Shown here: one piece after another, positions 47,876-57,199 of the stretch
Layout: every line of letters starts with the position of its first letter
Numbering within the stretch: the first letter of the stretch is position 1
NCBI GenBank assembly: GCA_022763425.1
Contig: JALEGD010000001.1
Span: forward strand, 1,006,572-1,070,571
DNA length: 64,000 nucleotides
Origin: Pelagibacteraceae bacterium
GTDB taxonomy: Bacteria > Pseudomonadota > Alphaproteobacteria > Pelagibacterales > Pelagibacteraceae
Direction: 5' to 3'
Made by a program: the position numbers and the translations under genes
Notes under the pieces: generated by a model
The model's input: the letters and a program-made list of their open reading frames with translations, nothing else
Told to the model about the DNA's origin: nothing
Database searches by the model: none

Positions 47876-48353
47876 TATTAAAATGATCTAAAAAATATCT
47901 TCCTATCAAAATAGCATCAGCTTTATTAGCATCTTTTTTTTTGGCCATATCATTTGAAAAACTTGGAAATAATTCTATCGCTTTTGTTCTACTGGCATCT
48001 TTTGAAGAACCAATAAGATTAAAATGCTTCTTCCATTTAACAGGCCTTACAAAATAAATGGGCAAGGTTAAAGCCGAACATATTCCTTTAATCACCCCAA
48101 AAGATTGTCCAAAATTAAACATACTAGTAACTCCCTGTCCTGGCATAGCTGTCACATGCTCAATGACTACTGCTGTTTCTGATGATCCATTAATTCTTTG
48201 TTTAATCTCTAACGACAATTGAGCTGCATTAATTTGTTTTTTATTTTTTTTTCCTTCACTCATTGTAGGCATATCAATGACTTCTTTGAGTTTTTTGTTC
48301 TCATAAATGCTAAGCGCACCACTTACTCCAGGATCAATACCAAATACGATCAA
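47856..48353 (-). CDS. Holliday-junction resolvase, phage-type RuvC-like
   Basis: 165 residues of the RNase-H-fold RuvC superfamily. The first catalytic Asp is in VFGIDPGVSGAL, the central Glu in AVVIEHVTAMPGQG, and a C-terminal DANKADAILIGRYFL has the last acidic pair. The text AMPGQGVTSMFNFGQSFGVIKG and RPVKWKKHFNLIGSSKDASR is the style of phage-encoded resolvases and not of canonical cellular RuvC. It occupies the normal ruvC position next to yebC, but ruvA and ruvB, usually between ruvC and ybgC, are missing. It overlaps the yebC stop by 4 bases. Confidence 0.88.
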   Translation of the reverse strand: MIVFGIDPGVSGALSIYENKKLKEVIDMPTMSEGKKNKKQINAAQLSLEIKQRINGSSETAVVIEHVTAMPGQGVTSMFNFGQSFGVIKGICSALTLPIYFVRPVKWKKHFNLIGSSKDASRTKAIELFPSFSNDMAKKKDANKADAILIGRYFLDHFNNEGFHG

Positions 48354-49093
48354 GATGACATTTCCTCCAATATTTTTTGATCTACTTCAAAATTTGAGTA
48401 AACTTTTTGAACATCATCATCCTCTTCTAAAGCATCAATAAAATTAATAATTTTTTCAAAACCCTCTTTGTCAATTTTTATAGTATTTTTTGGATTATAA
48501 ATTATTCCACAAAAACTAAGGTCATACTTTTTTTCCAGCTCAATTTGTAATGTATGGAGATCATTTTTTTCAGAAAAAATTTCATAAAAATCTCCTTCCA
48601 CTTTAAAATCACTTGCACCATAATTAGTTGATTGTTCAAATATCTCATCTTCTGAACATGAATCTTTTTTTATTCGAATTAAGCCGCAAATTTCAAATTG
48701 ATATGAAACTGAACCTTCACTTCCTAATGAACAGCCATTTTTTTCAAATATAGATCTTATATTTGAGATAGTACGATTCTTGTTATCTGTTAGCGCCTCT
48801 ACAATAATGCCAGTTCCTGATGGTCCAAAACCTTCATATACAATAGCCTCATAATTAGCTTCATCACCACCTTGAGATTTCTTAATCGCCCGATCAATAT
48901 TGTCCTTTGGCATGTTTGCTTCTTTTGCAGCTTGTACTGCAGATCTTAATCTTGGATTCATACTTGGATCTGGCATACCAAGTTTTGCTGAAACTGTAAT
49001 TTCTCGACTTAATTTTGAAAAAAGCTTTGAACGTTGCTTGTCAGCTTTTCCTTTTTTATGTTTAATTCCTGCCCAATGCGAATGTCCTGCCAT
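48350..49093 (-). CDS. yebC: YebC/PmpR-family transcriptional regulatory protein
   Basis: 247 residues with the exact family start MAGHSHWAGIKHKKGKADKQR (core AGHSHWAGIKHKK), AKEANMPKDNIDRAIKK and YEGFGPSGTGIIVEALTDNKNRT. Members act as DNA-binding regulators and more recently as ribosome-associated factors relieving stalling. It stands next to the RuvC-like gene, as in most bacteria. Confidence 0.95.
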   Translation of the reverse strand: MAGHSHWAGIKHKKGKADKQRSKLFSKLSREITVSAKLGMPDPSMNPRLRSAVQAAKEANMPKDNIDRAIKKSQGGDEANYEAIVYEGFGPSGTGIIVEALTDNKNRTISNIRSIFEKNGCSLGSEGSVSYQFEICGLIRIKKDSCSEDEIFEQSTNYGASDFKVEGDFYEIFSEKNDLHTLQIELEKKYDLSFCGIIYNPKNTIKIDKEGFEKIINFIDALEEDDDVQKVYSNFEVDQKILEEMSS

Positions 49094-49094
49094 A

Positions 49095-49895
49095 TCAATT
49101 ATTATATTTTAAATTTCCACCTACCATAATAGGTTGAATATCTTTTGCTAAGCCTGTTTTATCATCCGCTATTACTTTGATGCCACAAATAGTTGCGTCT
49201 TTAATAACAGGAACAAGTCTATCACTTTTTTTCTTAAAAAATTTTAAAATGGCATTTTCTTTATTCATACCTATGACTGAATTATAATCTCCACACATCC
49301 CGGCATCTGTTTGATAAGCCGTTCCGTGTTCCATAATTCTAAAATCAAGAGTGGGTGTGTGGGTATGAGTGCCAACTACAAAAGTTGCTTTTCCATCTAA
49401 AAGGTGACCCATAGCTTGTTTTTCACTAGTAATTTCAGCATGAAAATCTACAGCTAAAAAATCTACTTCTTTTTTTAAATTAATTTTTTTTATTTGCTCT
49501 TCTACGTATGGAAAAACTTCTTCACATTTTTTCATATAAACATTACCCATGATATTCATCACGCCAATTTTAAAACCTTTTTTTTCAAAAATTTCAAATC
49601 CACGTCCTGGTGTTCCTTCTTGAAAATTCATAGGTCTTAATAATCGGTTTTCCTTTATAATATGGTTCATGGTTTCTTTTTGATCCCATATGTGATTTCC
49701 GGATGTAATGACATCAACTCCTGCATCAAATAAATTATTACAAATTTCTTCAGTAATACCATAACCCCCTGCCGAATTTTCACCATTTGCAATGACAAAA
49801 TCTATTTCATATTGATCGATCAAATCTTTCAATTTTTCAATAACAATATTGCGCCCTGCTCTTCCAACTATGTCGCCTAAAAATAAAAAGTTCAT
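49095..49895 (-). CDS. YmdB-like metallophosphoesterase (TIGR00282 family)
   Basis: 266 residues with metal-binding motifs in FLGDIVGRAGRN, ANGENSAGGYGIT, TSGNHIWDQKE and GTHTHTPTLD; the text follows the YmdB family of dinuclear phosphodiesterases, some of which hydrolyse 2',3'-cAMP or affect RNA decay. It abuts yebC by 1 base and the cyclo-ligase gene by a shared base, so it belongs to one minus-strand operon. The physiological substrate is unknown. Confidence 0.9.
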   Translation of the reverse strand: MNFLFLGDIVGRAGRNIVIEKLKDLIDQYEIDFVIANGENSAGGYGITEEICNNLFDAGVDVITSGNHIWDQKETMNHIIKENRLLRPMNFQEGTPGRGFEIFEKKGFKIGVMNIMGNVYMKKCEEVFPYVEEQIKKINLKKEVDFLAVDFHAEITSEKQAMGHLLDGKATFVVGTHTHTPTLDFRIMEHGTAYQTDAGMCGDYNSVIGMNKENAILKFFKKKSDRLVPVIKDATICGIKVIADDKTGLAKDIQPIMVGGNLKYNN

Positions 49896-50446
49896 TAACT
49901 TATTAAGTTCTTTTCAGTTAAAATATAATCAAGTTTTTTATCATGTTTTTCTGAAGGAATTTTTTTTGCCTCCTGAAATGAAAAAGCGATACCAATAGAT
50001 ATAATATTTTTTTGTTTCGAAACCTGATTTAAAAAACGATCATAAAATCCTCTACCATATCCTAAGCGATTTTTATTTTGATCAAAGGCAACAAGTGGAG
50101 TTAAGATTAACTGAGGTTTTGTTTTTTTATTCTTTTTATTTGGCTCTAAAATACCAAAACGATTAACATAAAATGGTTCTAGTGTTTTCCATTCTCTAAA
50201 GCTCATTTTGTTATTTTTTTCTACTACTGGTAAAAAAGGTTTTAAATTTTTAATTTTAATTTTAGAAATAATAGAAACAATATCTACCTCATAATTAATA
50301 GGATAATAAAATCCAATTTTTTTAACTTTATGATTTTTACAAATTTTTGTTATTTGATTAGAAAAAAAGCTTTGATTTTTTTTATCAAGATCAAAATATT
50401 TTTTTTCTCTAAGTTTTAAAAACTTATCTCTAATTTTTTTTTTCAT
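49895..50446 (-). CDS. 5-formyltetrahydrofolate cyclo-ligase
   Basis: 183 residues. ATP-dependent conversion of 5-formyl-THF to 5,10-methenyl-THF, relevant because 5-formyl-THF inhibits glycine and serine enzymes. Motifs: an N-terminal basic KKKIRDKFLKLREKKY, IGFYYPINYEVD, PLVAFDQNKNRLGYGRGFYDRFL (core GYGRGFYDR). It lies 5 bases after zapA. In many proteobacteria 6S RNA lies between these genes, but there is no room for it here. Confidence 0.92.
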   Translation of the reverse strand: MKKKIRDKFLKLREKKYFDLDKKNQSFFSNQITKICKNHKVKKIGFYYPINYEVDIVSIISKIKIKNLKPFLPVVEKNNKMSFREWKTLEPFYVNRFGILEPNKKNKKTKPQLILTPLVAFDQNKNRLGYGRGFYDRFLNQVSKQKNIISIGIAFSFQEAKKIPSEKHDKKLDYILTEKNLIS

Positions 50447-50451
50447 TAAAA

Positions 50452-50880
50452 TTAAACAGCTTTAGTGATGAAGCTATTTATAGACTCGCTCGCCTTATTC
50501 AAAATCTGCGTATAATTATTTTGATTTTCCTCAATCGTTTTTTTTAATTCATCAAGCTTGACTTTTAATTCCTCGACTTCTTTATCTCTATCTTCTTTAT
50601 AGCTAATAGATAAATTTTTAATTTCTTTAAACTTACTCTCAAGATCACTTGAATGATCTTTTAATTTTTTTAAGGATGTTTTCAGGGTATATAATTCATC
50701 GATAACTTGAATTGCCGTAATTAAAAGAAGTTTTCCTTCGCCTAAATTGCCAAGATCTTTTTTTAATTGATTAAATTTTTTTCCAAGTTCTTCTGTTAAT
50801 TTTTGAAGATCTTCTTCTTGCCCTTCTTCACACGCGAGAAGGTAGTCTCTACCATTAAAATTTACATTAACATTTACCAT
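50452..50880 (-). CDS. zapA: Cell-division protein ZapA
   Basis: 142 residues: N-terminal ZapA domain (VNVNFNGRDYLLACEEGQEEDLQKL) and a C-terminal coiled coil (about 75-130). ZapA bundles FtsZ filaments at the division ring. The start lies in a 7-base overlap with the preceding coiled-coil gene. Longer than E. coli ZapA (109 residues), mostly in the coiled coil. Confidence 0.9.
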   Translation of the reverse strand: MVNVNVNFNGRDYLLACEEGQEEDLQKLTEELGKKFNQLKKDLGNLGEGKLLLITAIQVIDELYTLKTSLKKLKDHSSDLESKFKEIKNLSISYKEDRDKEVEELKVKLDELKKTIEENQNNYTQILNKASESINSFITKAV

Positions 50881-51314
50881 TCATCAGATCCTAATAAATC
50901 ATTTGCTTCTTGATTTAATTCATCAAGTCTTTTTGAAACTTCATCTTTATTTTTCTCTGCTTGTATTACTTTATATCTTGAGGTTTCTAAATCTTCCTCT
51001 AATTTCGCTATAGATTTTTTTAACTCTGCATTTTCTGTTTCCATGTTCAAAATTTTTTCTTTTAAATTTTCATTTGAAACATCATCGCTGTTCATTTTGT
51101 TCTCAAGCTCTTGGAGCTCTGCTTTTAGACCTTCGTTTTCGTTTTCAAGTGTGGATAACTTAACCGTAAGATCATTTTTTTCAGTCTCTAATTTTGATTT
51201 TACCTCTTGAAGATCTACAATCTTTTTCTTTGATCCAACAACTAAGTCGGTAATGGTGTCTAATCTGACCAAAGACTCCAGTAATTTCTGCTCTTTTTCT
51301 TTTAAATTATCCAT
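50874..51314 (-). CDS. Coiled-coil protein coupled to zapA, function unknown
   Basis: 146 residues almost wholly in heptads (about 1-140; e.g. LETEKNDLTVKLSTLENENEG). No signal peptide or catalytic motif. It overlaps zapA by 7 bases, so stable co-expression is likely. A divisome partner similar in role to ZapB is a reasonable inference, but coiled coils cannot show homology reliably. Confidence 0.65.
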   Translation of the reverse strand: MDNLKEKEQKLLESLVRLDTITDLVVGSKKKIVDLQEVKSKLETEKNDLTVKLSTLENENEGLKAELQELENKMNSDDVSNENLKEKILNMETENAELKKSIAKLEEDLETSRYKVIQAEKNKDEVSKRLDELNQEANDLLGSDEW

Positions 51315-51393
51315 AGAAAACGAATATTATTATTTATAAATATACTACAAAGTAATAATAATTTCGAGAAATTAAGTCTTACATAATTTGTTA

Positions 51394-53337
51394 ATGAAAA
51401 AATACTCACATAATGATTTAGCGAATGCTATTCGTTTTTTGTCAGTTGATGCTGTTCAAAAAGCTAACTCCGGTCATCCAGGTATGCCGATGGGAATGGC
51501 AGATGTTTGCACAGTCCTATTTAAAGACTTTTTAAAATTTAATCCTGAGAATCCAAACTGGGAAAATAGAGATAGATTTATTTTGTCTGCAGGTCATGGA
51601 TCTATGCTTTTATACTCTCTGCTTTATCTTACGGGTTACAAAAGCATTACAATTGAGGATATTAAAAACTTTAGACAATTAAATTCAATATGTGCGGGTC
51701 ATCCTGAATATGAACATGGAACTGGAATTGAAACAACTACAGGTCCATTGGGCCAAGGTATTGGGAATGCAGTAGGATTTGCCTTGGCTGAACAAATTCT
51801 ACAAGCAAAATTTGGAAAAAAAATATTTAATCATAAAACTTATGTCTTAGCTGGTGATGGTTGTTTAATGGAGGGTATCAGCCACGAAGCCATGAGTTTA
51901 GCTGGTCATTTAAAACTCAAAAACTTAATCATGCTGTTTGATAATAATTCAATCTCAATTGATGGTCCAACAAATCTTGCTGTGTCAGATAAATATAAAA
52001 AAAGATTTGAAAGTTATAATTGGGATTTTATAGAAATTAATGGTCACAAAGAAAAAGAAATTTTTAAAGCACTCAAGAAAGTGCAAAAAGCAAAAAAACC
52101 TACTGTAATTTCATGCAAGACTAAAATTGGATTTGGCTCACCAAATAAAGCAGGTAAATCTTCTGCGCATGGTAGTCCAATGGGTGATGATGAAATTAAA
52201 TTAATAAGAAAAAAATTAAAATGGTCATATGAGCCATTTGAAGTTCCAGAACATATTTTAAAAGCTTGGAGAGAAATTGGAAAAAAAGGTAAAGTTGAAG
52301 AAAAAAAATCAAATAAGTTTTCTTTTAAAGAAGAAACAATTAAGAAAAAGATTAAATCGATTATAAATCATTCAAAAGAAACTGCTGCTAAAGAGTTGAA
52401 ACCATTGGCAACAAGAAAATCTTCTGAAAATATATTAAAAAATATAACCAAGGACTTACCTTTGCTTATAGGTGGATCTGCTGATTTAACTGGATCAAAC
52501 AATACTAAAACAGAGCACCAACAAATTATTTCACCAGGCAAGTTTAAAGGTAATTACATTCACTATGGAGTAAGAGAGCATGCAATGGCATCTGTTATGA
52601 ACGGTCTCGCACTTCACAGTCATTTAATACCGTACGGAGGAACCTTTTTAGTTTTTAGTGATTATTGTAAACCATCAATAAGATTATCTGCTTTGATGAA
52701 ACAAAGAGTCATTTATGTTATGTCACATGACTCTATTGGTCTTGGTGAAGATGGCCCAACGCATCAACCCATTGAGCATTTGAGTAGCTTAAGATCAATT
52801 CCAAATCTAAATGTATTAAGACCATGCGATACCACTGAAACAATAGAATGTTGGGATATTGCACTTAACAGCAAAGATAAGCCAACGGTGATATCTTTGA
52901 CGAGACAAAACCTTTCTCAACCAAGAGACCAAATGAAAAATGAAAACCTTTGTGAACTTGGAGCATATGAAATATTTAGAAGTTCAGAAAATATTGACCT
53001 AACTTTAATGGCAAGTGGCTCTGAGGTTGAAATTGCAATTTCAGCTTCAAAGAAATTAGCTCAAAAAAACCTGAATTCCAAGGTAGTCTCTTTTCCATCA
53101 ATGGAATTATTTGATGCTCAATCTGAACAATATAAATCTAAGATATTAGAAGAGACTAAATTAAAAATTTCAATTGAAGCTTCTCATCCAATGTCATGGA
53201 AAAAATATGTTGGAAATGATGGTGTAACACTTGGCATTGAAGATTTTGGTAGAAGTGCACCTTATAAAGATGTTTATAAATATTTTAAATTAACTGATGA
53301 TGATATAGTTAATGAAGCTTTAAAATTAAGGAGTTAA
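51394..53337 (+). CDS. tkt: Transketolase
   Basis: Thiamine-diphosphate enzyme moving two-carbon units in the non-oxidative pentose phosphate pathway. About 647 residues with [12 protein letters not shown], the ThDP motif [35 protein letters not shown], and [15 protein letters not shown] place the start at ATG 51394 because the upstream codons are TTG TTA with no better signal. First gene of a tkt-gap-pgk-fba cluster as in other alphaproteobacteria. No clear Shine-Dalgarno. Confidence 0.96.
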   Translation: MKKYSHNDLANAIRFLSVDAVQKANSGHPGMPMGMADVCTVLFKDFLKFNPENPNWENRDRFILSAGHGSMLLYSLLYLTGYKSITIEDIKNFRQLNSICAGHPEYEHGTGIETTTGPLGQGIGNAVGFALAEQILQAKFGKKIFNHKTYVLAGDGCLMEGISHEAMSLAGHLKLKNLIMLFDNNSISIDGPTNLAVSDKYKKRFESYNWDFIEINGHKEKEIFKALKKVQKAKKPTVISCKTKIGFGSPNKAGKSSAHGSPMGDDEIKLIRKKLKWSYEPFEVPEHILKAWREIGKKGKVEEKKSNKFSFKEETIKKKIKSIINHSKETAAKELKPLATRKSSENILKNITKDLPLLIGGSADLTGSNNTKTEHQQIISPGKFKGNYIHYGVREHAMASVMNGLALHSHLIPYGGTFLVFSDYCKPSIRLSALMKQRVIYVMSHDSIGLGEDGPTHQPIEHLSSLRSIPNLNVLRPCDTTETIECWDIALNSKDKPTVISLTRQNLSQPRDQMKNENLCELGAYEIFRSSENIDLTLMASGSEVEIAISASKKLAQKNLNSKVVSFPSMELFDAQSEQYKSKILEETKLKISIEASHPMSWKKYVGNDGVTLGIEDFGRSAPYKDVYKYFKLTDDDIVNEALKLRS

Positions 53338-53341
53338 AAAA

Positions 53342-54346
53342 GTGTTGAGAGTAGCAATTAATGGTTTTGGAAGAATTGGCAGAATGGTCCTTAGAGCTAT
53401 TTATGAAAATAAATACAAAGGATTAAAAGTTGTAGCAATTAACAATAGAGCTAAACCAGAAACAAGTGCCTTTTTATTAGGAAGAGACACCATTCACGGT
53501 AGGTTTGATTTTAATATTAAACATACAAAAGATGAGATCATTATTGGTAAAGATAAAATTCAATGCTATCACGAGAGCGATCCTATCAACTGTCCTTGGG
53601 ATGAAGAAAAGGTTGATATTGTATTTGAATGTACTGGAAAATTTAATTCAAGAGACGAGTCATATAAACACATAGAAGCTGGGGCAAAAAAAGTAATTGT
53701 TTCAGCTCCATGCAAAGAAGCTGATCAAACAGTGGTGTACGGTATTAACCATAAAGCTATTACAAAAAAGGATGAAATTATTTCGGTTGCATCCTGTACA
53801 ACAAATTGTCTGGCTCCACTTGCCTATGTTATGCATAAAAATTTTAAAATTGAAAAAGGATATATGACAACAATCCATTCTTATACTACTGATCAAAGAC
53901 TCTTAGATAACTCGCACAAAGATATGAGAAGAGCAAGAAGTGCTCCTAATTCAATGGTACCAACAAGTACAGGTGCTGCAAAATCTTTAAAATTAATTAT
54001 TCCAGAATTAGAAGGTAAGGTTGATGGTATTTCAGTTCGTGTGCCCACTCCAAATGTATCTTTGGTTCAATTGAGCTTCAATTCCAAGAAAAAAATTACA
54101 AAAGACTCCGTTAACAATGCATTAGCAAAAGCTAGTAAGACTTATCTCAAAAACATATTAGGTATTGAGCACAAACAACTTGTTTCTTCAGATTTTAATC
54201 ATGATCCAAGATCTTCAATTATTGATGTTGCTTTGACAAAAGTAATTGGTGATAATTTCGGAACTGTATTTTCTTGGTATGATAATGAATGGGGTTTTTC
54301 TAATCGAATGATTGATGTGGCTTTGACATTAAAAAATAAACTATAA
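53342..54346 (+). CDS. gap: Glyceraldehyde-3-phosphate dehydrogenase
   Basis: 334 residues; NAD-binding start VAINGFGRIGRMVLRA, the active-site motif ASCTTNCLAP with the catalytic Cys, and RRARSAPNSMVPTSTGAAK. The start is GTG at 53342 with AAGGAG 9 bases upstream. Type I enzyme for glycolysis or gluconeogenesis; cofactor choice is not decided. Stop and pgk start overlap (TAATG). Confidence 0.97.
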   Translation: MLRVAINGFGRIGRMVLRAIYENKYKGLKVVAINNRAKPETSAFLLGRDTIHGRFDFNIKHTKDEIIIGKDKIQCYHESDPINCPWDEEKVDIVFECTGKFNSRDESYKHIEAGAKKVIVSAPCKEADQTVVYGINHKAITKKDEIISVASCTTNCLAPLAYVMHKNFKIEKGYMTTIHSYTTDQRLLDNSHKDMRRARSAPNSMVPTSTGAAKSLKLIIPELEGKVDGISVRVPTPNVSLVQLSFNSKKKITKDSVNNALAKASKTYLKNILGIEHKQLVSSDFNHDPRSSIIDVALTKVIGDNFGTVFSWYDNEWGFSNRMIDVALTLKNKL

Positions 54347-55527
54347 TGAGCCAACTTAAATCTTTAAAAGATTTATCAAAAATTAAAGGAAAAAAAGTTT
54401 TTCTAAGAGTTGATTTTAATGTTCCAATATCTGGAGGAAGAGTTTCAGACGCTACTAAAATTGAAAAGTTAGAAGAAAATATCAAAGATTTATTAAACCA
54501 AAACTGTAAAATTATTTTAGGATCTCATCTCGGTAGACCTCAAAAAAAAGGTAAATCTGGATTGTCTTTGCTACCTGTTAAAAAAATGACAGAAAAAATT
54601 TTAAATGAAGAAATAAATTTTTTAGAGATCAATAATGAAGCTAAAAAAATAATCAGTGAGAGTGATAATAAAATATTTATGCTAGAGAATTTAAGATTTG
54701 ATCCAGGCGAAGAAGCCAACAGTAAAGATTATGCAAAACTCTTGGCATCATTTGCCGATGTTTATATTAATGAGGCATTTTCTTGTTCGCACCGTGCGCA
54801 TGCATCAATCGATGCTATAACTCAATTTTTAGAGTCTTATGCTGGCTCAAGTATTATTAATGAAGTTGAAGCGCTTGAGAAAGTTTTTTTAAACTCTAAA
54901 AAGCCAGTTGCATGTTTGATTGGTGGATCAAAAATCTCTACTAAAATTGACTTAATTATTAATTTAATGCCAAAAATGGATTTCATGATCATTGGTGGAG
55001 CAATGGCAAATAACTTTTTTAAATACGAAGGTTTTAATGTTGGTAAATCACTGCTTGAAGAAAATATAGAACAAACAATCAAACAAATTTACCAAGAAGC
55101 TAAGAGAAATAATTGTGAACTCATACTACCAGTTGATGTTGTTTGTTCAAAAAAGTTTGATCAACCAGGCGAGAACAAAAAATTAAATGAGATAGAAGAT
55201 AATGATATTATCCTTGATATTGGAATTGAAGGAACTAGTAAAATAGATGAAATTTTAAAACAGTCTAAAACTGTTTTATGGAATGGTCCATTTGGTCTTT
55301 TTGAGTATGATGATTTTGCAAACGGGACAAATGATATTTCTAGATCCATTGCAAGATATACAAAAAATAACAACCTAATTTCGGTAGCAGGTGGCGGGGA
55401 TACCTTTGCTGCTATCAAAAAATCAAATCAACAAAATAACTTCACATATATCTCAACCGCAGGTGGTGCTTTTCTAGAATGGCTTGAGGGTAAAATGCTA
55501 CCTGGTTTGAAAGTTCTTGAAAAATAA
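54346..55527 (+). CDS. pgk: Phosphoglycerate kinase
   Basis: 393 residues: FLRVDFNVPISGGRVSD, the substrate-binding HLGRP, RFDPGEEANSKDYAKLLA, GGSKISTKIDLI, GGAMANNFFK and the C-terminal nucleotide motif ISVAGGGDTFAAI. Standard length. Coupled to gap by one shared base. Confidence 0.97.
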   Translation: MSQLKSLKDLSKIKGKKVFLRVDFNVPISGGRVSDATKIEKLEENIKDLLNQNCKIILGSHLGRPQKKGKSGLSLLPVKKMTEKILNEEINFLEINNEAKKIISESDNKIFMLENLRFDPGEEANSKDYAKLLASFADVYINEAFSCSHRAHASIDAITQFLESYAGSSIINEVEALEKVFLNSKKPVACLIGGSKISTKIDLIINLMPKMDFMIIGGAMANNFFKYEGFNVGKSLLEENIEQTIKQIYQEAKRNNCELILPVDVVCSKKFDQPGENKKLNEIEDNDIILDIGIEGTSKIDEILKQSKTVLWNGPFGLFEYDDFANGTNDISRSIARYTKNNNLISVAGGGDTFAAIKKSNQQNNFTYISTAGGAFLEWLEGKMLPGLKVLEK

Positions 55528-55553
55528 TAAAACAATAAATATTGAGTCCAATA

Positions 55554-56558
55554 ATGAATATAAATGAAATTGCAAAATTGATGGTAGCTAAAGGCAAAGG
55601 TATTTTAGCAGCAGACGAGAGCACGGGTACTATGACAAAGAGATTGGATTCTGTAGGAATTGATTCTAATCCAGAAAATAGATTGAACTTTAGATACACA
55701 TTATTCACATCTAAAGAATTCAAAAATTATATAAGTGGCGCTCTTTTGTTTGATGAAACCATTAGACAAGAAAAAAACGGAAAATCTATTCCTGAAATTT
55801 TGAGCGAACAAAAAGTTCTTCCAGGAATCAAGGTTGATAAAGGTGCTAAAAAATTAGTTGGTAGTGATGAGACAGTGACTGAAGGCTTAGATGGTTTAAG
55901 AGAAAGACTAAGTGAATATTATAAATTAGGCGCAAGGTTTGCAAAGTGGAGAGGTGTTTATAAAATAAGTAATGAATTTCCAAGTAATAATTCGATAATT
56001 GCAAACGCACATGCATTGGCAAGATATGCAGCACTTGTACAAGAAGTGGGTATGGCTCCAATTGTAGAGCCTGAAGTATTAATGGATGGCAAACATGATA
56101 TCCAGAAATGTTATGATGTTACCTCTAAAGTTTTAGAGGAGTGTATGAATCAGCTAAGAATTGCCGGTATAGATTTTTCAGGTATGGTTCTTAAGCCTAA
56201 TATGATTTTAAATGGGAGTGAGTCAGGTATAAAAAATAAAAAAGAGCAAGTTGCTGAATTAACACTTAAATGTATTCAAAATCAATTACCAAAAGAAGTT
56301 CCTGGAGTTGCATTTTTATCAGGTGGTCAATCAGAGTTTGAAGCAACTGAAAATTTAAATGAAATTAATAAAAAAAACAAAACAACATTTGCTATGACAT
56401 ATTCTTATGGAAGAGCTTTGCAACAAAGCGCTCTAAAAACTTGGGCTAAAAACTTAAAAGATACTGAAGCTGTTCAAAAAGTTTTTGATGAAAGATCGAG
56501 AATGAATAGCTTAGCTGCTAAAGGTGAGTGGAAAGCTGACCTTGAAAACGCTGCTTAA
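55554..56558 (+). CDS. fba: Fructose-bisphosphate aldolase, class I
   Basis: About 334 residues with the class I segment ILAADESTGTMTKRL at the N-terminus, FAKWRGVYKISN, PIVEPEVLMDG and the Schiff-base Lys segment GMVLKPNMIL, plus FLSGGQSEFEAT. No metal-binding class II motifs. The start is ATG 55554; a TTG 12 bases earlier is less likely. Fourth gene of the tkt-gap-pgk-fba group. Eukaryote-like class I aldolases occur in many alphaproteobacteria. Confidence 0.96.
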   Translation: MNINEIAKLMVAKGKGILAADESTGTMTKRLDSVGIDSNPENRLNFRYTLFTSKEFKNYISGALLFDETIRQEKNGKSIPEILSEQKVLPGIKVDKGAKKLVGSDETVTEGLDGLRERLSEYYKLGARFAKWRGVYKISNEFPSNNSIIANAHALARYAALVQEVGMAPIVEPEVLMDGKHDIQKCYDVTSKVLEECMNQLRIAGIDFSGMVLKPNMILNGSESGIKNKKEQVAELTLKCIQNQLPKEVPGVAFLSGGQSEFEATENLNEINKKNKTTFAMTYSYGRALQQSALKTWAKNLKDTEAVQKVFDERSRMNSLAAKGEWKADLENAA

Positions 56559-56561
56559 AAA

Positions 56562-57161
56562 TTGAAAAGAATTTATCTAATCACACCAAATATCTTAACA
56601 AAAAAATTCTATTCATTTTTACCTAAAGTATTAGCATCTAAAAAAGTTAAGTTTTTGCAACTAAGATGCAAATCATATTCTCGATCTAAAATTGATATTC
56701 ATTTAAGAAAAATATTAACGATTACAAAAAGACATAATGTAAAACTAATTATTAACGACGATTCATTCTTTGTAAAAAAATATAAAAATACTGGCTTTCA
56801 TTTAGGTCAAAAAGATTTAATGAAAAAAGATAATATTTCTAATTTAAATAAAAATAATTGTTTTGGTATTACATGCCACAACTCTATTTCACTAGCAAAA
56901 AAAGCATTAAAATTTAAACCTCATTACATTGCATTTGGTGCATTCTATCCCACAAAAACTAAGCAGGTTAAGTATATCGCTAAAAAAGATATTTTAAAAA
57001 AAGCTAAAAAATTTGAAACTAAAGTTGTGGCAATTGGAGGAATTACAAACAAAAACTATAAAGAACTTATTAAAAGTGGTGCCGATTATATTGCGATCTC
57101 TAGCTTTATTTGGAAAAACAAACAATTTAATCCTGCTCAAGCAATAAAACTTTTTAAATAA
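56562..57161 (+). CDS. thiE: Thiamine-phosphate synthase family protein
   Basis: Couples HMP-PP with the thiazole phosphate to thiamine phosphate. The 199-residue barrel has FLQLRCKSYS, KLIINDD, GFHLGQKDL, FGITCHN, IAFGAFYPTKTK, and VVAIGGITNKN, all at expected ThiE positions. Unusual residues (RCKS for the usual RxK) make TenI-like function possible. Start TTG. It follows fba by 3 bases, so it is read with the glycolytic genes. ThiD is encoded at 36438. Confidence 0.83.
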   Translation: MKRIYLITPNILTKKFYSFLPKVLASKKVKFLQLRCKSYSRSKIDIHLRKILTITKRHNVKLIINDDSFFVKKYKNTGFHLGQKDLMKKDNISNLNKNNCFGITCHNSISLAKKALKFKPHYIAFGAFYPTKTKQVKYIAKKDILKKAKKFETKVVAIGGITNKNYKELIKSGADYIAISSFIWKNKQFNPAQAIKLFK

Positions 57162-57199
57162 CTATTAATTTTTACAAAAAAAGGTGTATTAACGAGCCT

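Noticed and set aside
50447-50451. 6S RNA in the zapA to cyclo-ligase gap
   Set aside because: The usual position exists but the gap is only 5 bases.
51330-51360. AT-rich inverted repeat between the coiled-coil gene and tkt
   Set aside because: Only TTATTATT-like arms, expected by chance in this composition.
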